A stretch of 7,165 nt of DNA from Nitrospinae bacterium RIFCSPLOWO2_12_FULL_45_22 (GTDB taxonomy: Bacteria; 2-12-FULL-45-22): positions 1 to 7,165 of the forward strand of contig MHDQ01000080.1 in the NCBI GenBank assembly GCA_001803565.1, given 5' to 3'. Both the position numbers and the translations under genes were made by a program. The notes under the pieces are model-generated. The model had not been told where the DNA came from. It searched no databases and saw only the letters and a program-made list of their open reading frames with translations. Below, in pieces: positions 4,415-7,165 of the stretch (position 1 is its first letter; every line of letters starts with the position of its first letter).

Positions 4415-6169
4415 ATGTCTTCACGAATCAGGCAGATTGCTATATATGGGAAGGGGGGTATAGGTAAATCCACCATTGCCTCAAATATCTCTGCAACATT
4501 AGCAGAAAAAGGATTAAAGGTATTCCAGATGGGCTGCTCTCCCAAGATAGATAGTACCTCCCTGTTAAACCGAGGAAATATCCTGGAACAAGATATCCTG
4601 ACCAAGATCCGGACTGTCGGTGCTACCAGAGATGGTTTTAAGGAGTGTATAGTTGAAGGGTATGGGGGAGTATTATTGGCTGAGTCAGGCGGACCAGAGC
4701 CTGCTACTGGCTGTGCTGGTAAAGGCGTTTCCCACGCCCTGGATATCCTTGCTCGTACACGCTTGCTAGAAGAATTAAGGGTAGAGTTTGTAATTTATGA
4801 TGTTATTGGAGATGTTGTATGTGGTGGCTTTGCCCAACCTATGCGCTCCGGCTATGCCCAGGAGATATATATTGCTTCTAGTGGAGAGCTGATGTCGATC
4901 TATTCTGCTAACAATATCTGTATCGCTATAAAAGAGCTGAGTAGCCAGGGGGCTTCGGTGCGGGTAGGGGGACTAATCAATAATATGCGAGGAGTCCCAA
5001 AAGAGGGGGAGTTGATGAAAGAATTTGCCCAGCGATTAAATATACCTATTTTAGCCAATATCCCTAGAGATAAAATTGTTCAAGAAGCAGAGGCAGAGGG
5101 AGGCACAGTAATAGAGAAACGTCCCGACTCAGCACAAGCTTTCATATATCGTGAGTTAGCCGAGAATATCATTAATAATACCTTCCTCGGAATTCCTACC
5201 CCGTTGGAATTAGACGATATATTAGGATTGCTCAGGCGCTATCAAGAGGTAGAAAGAGCCCCGTCACCTATAATGAAACCGGAGCCATCCATCCCCATCT
5301 CCCCTCTACAGTCTTCCACTGCCTCCCGAAAAGCTACCAATGGCCTATTGCGAAAAGTTGCCTTCTATGGCAAGGGTGGGATAGGAAAATCTACCATTGC
5401 TGCCAATATCAGTACTGCCCTAGGCCAAATGGGGGAAAGGGTCATGCAAGTAGGCTGTGACCCCAAGAGGGATTCTCTCTTTACCCTGTTTGGTAGGCTG
5501 ATGCCCACTGTCTTAGACGAATTACGCAAGGGTCCCATGAATAGAGATAGCCTCAAAGGCGTTATACATCAAGGAGCTAATGGTATCTGGGGGGTAGAGA
5601 GCGGGGGACCCAGGCCGGGTGTGGGTTGTGCAGGTGGTGGGGTGATGGAGGCCCTACGTTTACTAGAGGAATATCGTATTTTTGAGGAATATAATATAAC
5701 CTTTGCCTTATTTGATGTTTTAGGGGATGTTGTGTGTGGTGGCTTTGCTCAACCCATGCGGGCCGGTTATGCCCAAGAGGTTTATATCATCACTTGTGGT
5801 GAGATGCTTACCCTCTTGCAGATCAACAATATTGCCAAGAGTATAAAAAAACTGGCCGAGCGGGGTAGCGAATGTGCCTGTGCCGGGCTTATCAATAATA
5901 TGCGGGGATTGCCTCATGAAGAACAGATTGTGGAAGAAGTAGCTGCATTAATGGGTTTGCCAGTAGTGATGCACATCCCTCGCTCATCTACCGTCCAAGA
6001 TGCAGAACTACAGGCTAAAACAGTAGCTGAAGCCTTTCCCGATTCTCCCCAGGCCCAGGTATATAAAAACCTTGCCCAGAGAATATTAAATAACGATAAA
6101 ACCTATATACCTAAACCCCTTACTATGGAAGAGATCAAGTCTATCATCAGCAAATATGCAGGAAATTAG
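4415..6169 (+). CDS. Tandem NifH-NifH fusion (nitrogenase iron protein-like, two domains)
   Basis: This 584-residue protein is twice the usual length of NifH (about 275-295) and holds two complete Fe-protein domains. The ATG follows AAGGAGG by six bases. Half 1 (about 4-276) has P-loop GKGGIGKST (12-20; K13, K18), GCSPKIDS (40-47), GCAGKG (99-104; C100) and YDVIGDVVCGG (128-138; D129, D133, C136). Half 2 (about 311-582) has GKGGIGKST (319-327; K320, K325), GCDPKRDS (347-354), GCAGGG (404-409; C405) and FDVLGDVVCGG (433-443; D434, D438, C441). A Pro/Ser-rich linker spans about 277-310. NifH is normally a homodimer that binds one [4Fe-4S] between subunits and passes electrons to its partner with MgATP hydrolysis. 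One fused chain could supply all four cluster ligands. The Asp39 equivalent is Ser42 in half 1, and the Arg100 equivalent is K103 or G408. Both halves share AQPMR-x-GYAQE and GLINNMRG, suggesting duplication within one lineage. Partner and reaction are unknown. Confidence 0.93.
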   Translation: MSSRIRQIAIYGKGGIGKSTIASNISATLAEKGLKVFQMGCSPKIDSTSLLNRGNILEQDILTKIRTVGATRDGFKECIVEGYGGVLLAESGGPEPATGCAGKGVSHALDILARTRLLEELRVEFVIYDVIGDVVCGGFAQPMRSGYAQEIYIASSGELMSIYSANNICIAIKELSSQGASVRVGGLINNMRGVPKEGELMKEFAQRLNIPILANIPRDKIVQEAEAEGGTVIEKRPDSAQAFIYRELAENIINNTFLGIPTPLELDDILGLLRRYQEVERAPSPIMKPEPSIPISPLQSSTASRKATNGLLRKVAFYGKGGIGKSTIAANISTALGQMGERVMQVGCDPKRDSLFTLFGRLMPTVLDELRKGPMNRDSLKGVIHQGANGIWGVESGGPRPGVGCAGGGVMEALRLLEEYRIFEEYNITFALFDVLGDVVCGGFAQPMRAGYAQEVYIITCGEMLTLLQINNIAKSIKKLAERGSECACAGLINNMRGLPHEEQIVEEVAALMGLPVVMHIPRSSTVQDAELQAKTVAEAFPDSPQAQVYKNLAQRILNNDKTYIPKPLTMEEIKSIISKYAGN

Positions 6170-6259
6170 GCATCCCATTTTTTATCTCAGGAGAATAAGG
6201 TTCATGAAATATTTACCATTGACTTCATAACCCCAATAAGAATAAGAGGAGGGCAGTTT

Positions 6260-6652
6260 ATGAGAGAGAAAGAAAACATAGAGAAGGTAAGAGGAATTTA
6301 TGAAGCTATGGATAAGGGAGACTTTACTGCCTTGATAAGCCTGATGGCCGAGGATGGTTCAGTCTGGCTTATCGGCTCTACACCCATGTCTGGCCTCCAT
6401 CAAGGAAAGGAAAAGATCGAAGCCCTCTTTAAACAGGTTAGTCAGTTTTTCTGTAACGGCATCCATTTCAATATTAAACATATCCTGGCTGAGGGTAATG
6501 TTGTGATGGCAGAATGGGAGGATTGGGCGATTGTAGCTAATGGCAAGAGATATGAGAATAATGGAGTAAATATATTTGTCTTCAACAAAGAAGGTAAGAT
6601 ACAAAGCTTTCGGGAATACATAGACCCAGAAAAGATAATGCAAGTTATGTAG
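6260..6652 (+). CDS. NTF2/SnoaL-like small protein
   Basis: This 130-residue protein starts at an ATG six bases after AGGAGGG. It has the SnoaL/NTF2 layout: N-terminal helices (VRGIYEAMDKGDFTALISLMAED, about 10-32), then strands ending in a GLHQGKEKIEALF segment (45-57), the usual position of 'G-x-x-G-x-e-a-I'. A curved sheet follows, with HILAEGNVVMAEWEDWA (74-90) and NNGVNIFVFNKEGKIQSFREYID (100-122), where the closing 'f-f-x-x-G-K-I-x-x-x-x-E-Y' is typical. Members fold as a cone that either binds small hydrophobic ligands or catalyses isomerase or cyclase steps. No catalytic residue set can be assigned. It lies between the NifH fusion (90 bases upstream, no convincing promoter in the gap) and the NifB-like gene (12 bases downstream), so it is probably co-transcribed with both. 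Its role there is unknown. Confidence 0.8.
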   Translation: MREKENIEKVRGIYEAMDKGDFTALISLMAEDGSVWLIGSTPMSGLHQGKEKIEALFKQVSQFFCNGIHFNIKHILAEGNVVMAEWEDWAIVANGKRYENNGVNIFVFNKEGKIQSFREYIDPEKIMQVM

Positions 6653-6664
6653 GCCTAGGACATA

Positions 6665-7165
6665 ATGCTAGAAAAGTTTATAGGGCAATATCACCCCTGG
6701 TTGAAGGAGCACCTGAGGAAGATCCAGGAGCACCCCTGTTATGATCCTTCCGCCCGTCATCTTTATGGAAGGGTCCATCTCCCGGTAGCCCCGGTGTGCA
6801 ATATAGGGTGCAATTATTGTATCAGGGAATTTGATTGTGTTCATGAGACCAGACCCGGGGTGACCAGCCGGGTCTTAACCCCTGAAGAGGCGCTAAAGAA
6901 ATTAGAAGTAGTAGTAGAAACCTATCCAGGGATACGGGTTTTAGGGATTGCTGGCCCGGGCGAGCCGCTGGCTAATGAAGAGACCTTCGTCACCCTTGAA
7001 CTGGCTCAAGCTAAATTTCCCCATCTGATCAAATGCCTCAGCTCTAATGGTTTACTTCTGGCAGACAAGCTCTCTCAGTTGAAAGAATATAATATCTCTA
7101 CCATTACCGTTACCTTAAATGCCGTTAGGGCCGAGATCGGCGAAAAAATCTATGCCTGGATCAAT
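6665..7165 (+). CDS. nifB: NifB-type radical SAM protein (C-terminus cut by right window edge)
   Basis: The first 167 residues are present. The ATG follows AGGA by four bases, 12 bases after the previous stop. Family: NifB joins two [4Fe-4S] units with a SAM-derived carbide to give NifB-co, the 8Fe-9S-C core of nitrogenase cofactors. Seen here: a conserved HPCYDPSARHLYGRVHLPVA-type start (23-42), the radical SAM triad C45-x3-C49-x2-C52, and then FDC (C58), whose spacing matches an extra cluster ligand of NifB proteins. ETRPGVTS (61-68), LGIAGPGEPLAN (93-104; NifB commonly GPGDP), LIKCLSSNG (121-129; C124) and EIGEKIYAWI near the window end also match NifB. Match to the family is strong over the whole visible part. 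The later cluster-binding Cys pair and any NifX-like domain lie beyond the edge. Its place behind the fused NifH gene argues for a metallocluster-dependent system. The nifB symbol reflects sequence type, not proof of nitrogen fixation. Confidence 0.9.
   Translation, partial: MLEKFIGQYHPWLKEHLRKIQEHPCYDPSARHLYGRVHLPVAPVCNIGCNYCIREFDCVHETRPGVTSRVLTPEEALKKLEVVVETYPGIRVLGIAGPGEPLANEETFVTLELAQAKFPHLIKCLSSNGLLLADKLSQLKEYNISTITVTLNAVRAEIGEKIYAWIN

Noticed and set aside
4261-4467. 68-residue GTG-started frame before the NifH fusion
   Set aside because: It spans the predicted promoter, runs into the NifH P-loop in another frame, and has no ribosome site.
6219-6242. TTGACT with a possible -10 ahead of the NTF2-like gene
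   Set aside because: At the correct 17-base spacing the -10 would be ATAAGA, a poor match, and the start would fall at the ribosome site. Read-through from 4333-4361 is simpler.
6359-6643. 94-residue minus-strand frame
   Set aside because: It is antisense to the NTF2-like gene, with no ribosome site or recognisable motif.
4139-7165. attR-like copy of the tRNA-Arg 3' end to the right of the tRNA
   Set aside because: No repeat of the T-arm/acceptor sequence was seen by eye anywhere right of 4138, nor left of 4062.
1-7165. CRISPR array, insertion-sequence ends or rRNA
   Set aside because: No regularly spaced repeats, transposase motifs or rRNA-like sequence were seen.

Overview
The window looks like an accessory region of an anaerobic Firmicute, most likely Clostridia of the Peptococcaceae/Thermoanaerobacterales kind. 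This is inferred from strong AGGAGG-type ribosome sites, TTGACA-N17-TAnnnT promoters, moderate G+C, tyrosine-recombinase and Xre genes, and NifH- and NifB-type genes. No species can be named from the sequence.

Left edge (1-938, minus strand): the first 312 residues of a secreted protein with a Sec signal peptide, an Ig-like segment and the start of a right-handed beta-helix. It is divergent from the next block, and each side has its own promoter in the 939-1251 gap.

Mobile-element block (about 1105-4138, plus strand): a strong promoter, a possible 16-codon leader peptide, and three small genes: a Cys-cluster protein, an unknown acidic protein with an unresolved start, and a 69-aa phage-connector-like protein. 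An Xre-type regulator and a complete tyrosine integrase follow. A tRNA-Arg(CCG) gene starts 13 bp after the integrase stop. Short palindromes overlap the ribosome sites of both the regulator and the integrase, and a nested dyad lies between these two genes. The block reads as the integration and control end of a tRNA-associated integrative element, or a remnant of one.

Nitrogenase-like block (about 4333-7165, plus strand): a clear promoter drives a 584-aa protein made of two complete NifH (nitrogenase Fe protein) domains in tandem. It is followed by a 130-aa NTF2/SnoaL-like protein and, 12 bp later, a NifB-type radical SAM gene cut by the window end. Both NifH halves keep the P-loop and the two cluster cysteines. 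They differ at switch I (Ser in half 1, Asp in half 2), at the position equivalent to NifH Arg100 (Lys, Gly), and in the adenine pocket. The protein could fold as a one-chain, functionally asymmetric Fe protein with a single bridging [4Fe-4S] cluster.

Together with NifB, which makes the 8Fe-9S-C core of nitrogenase cofactors, this suggests a non-canonical nitrogenase-like reductase or cofactor-assembly system. Its catalytic NifDK/NifEN-type partners, if present, would lie beyond the right edge. This is the most interesting part of the window.
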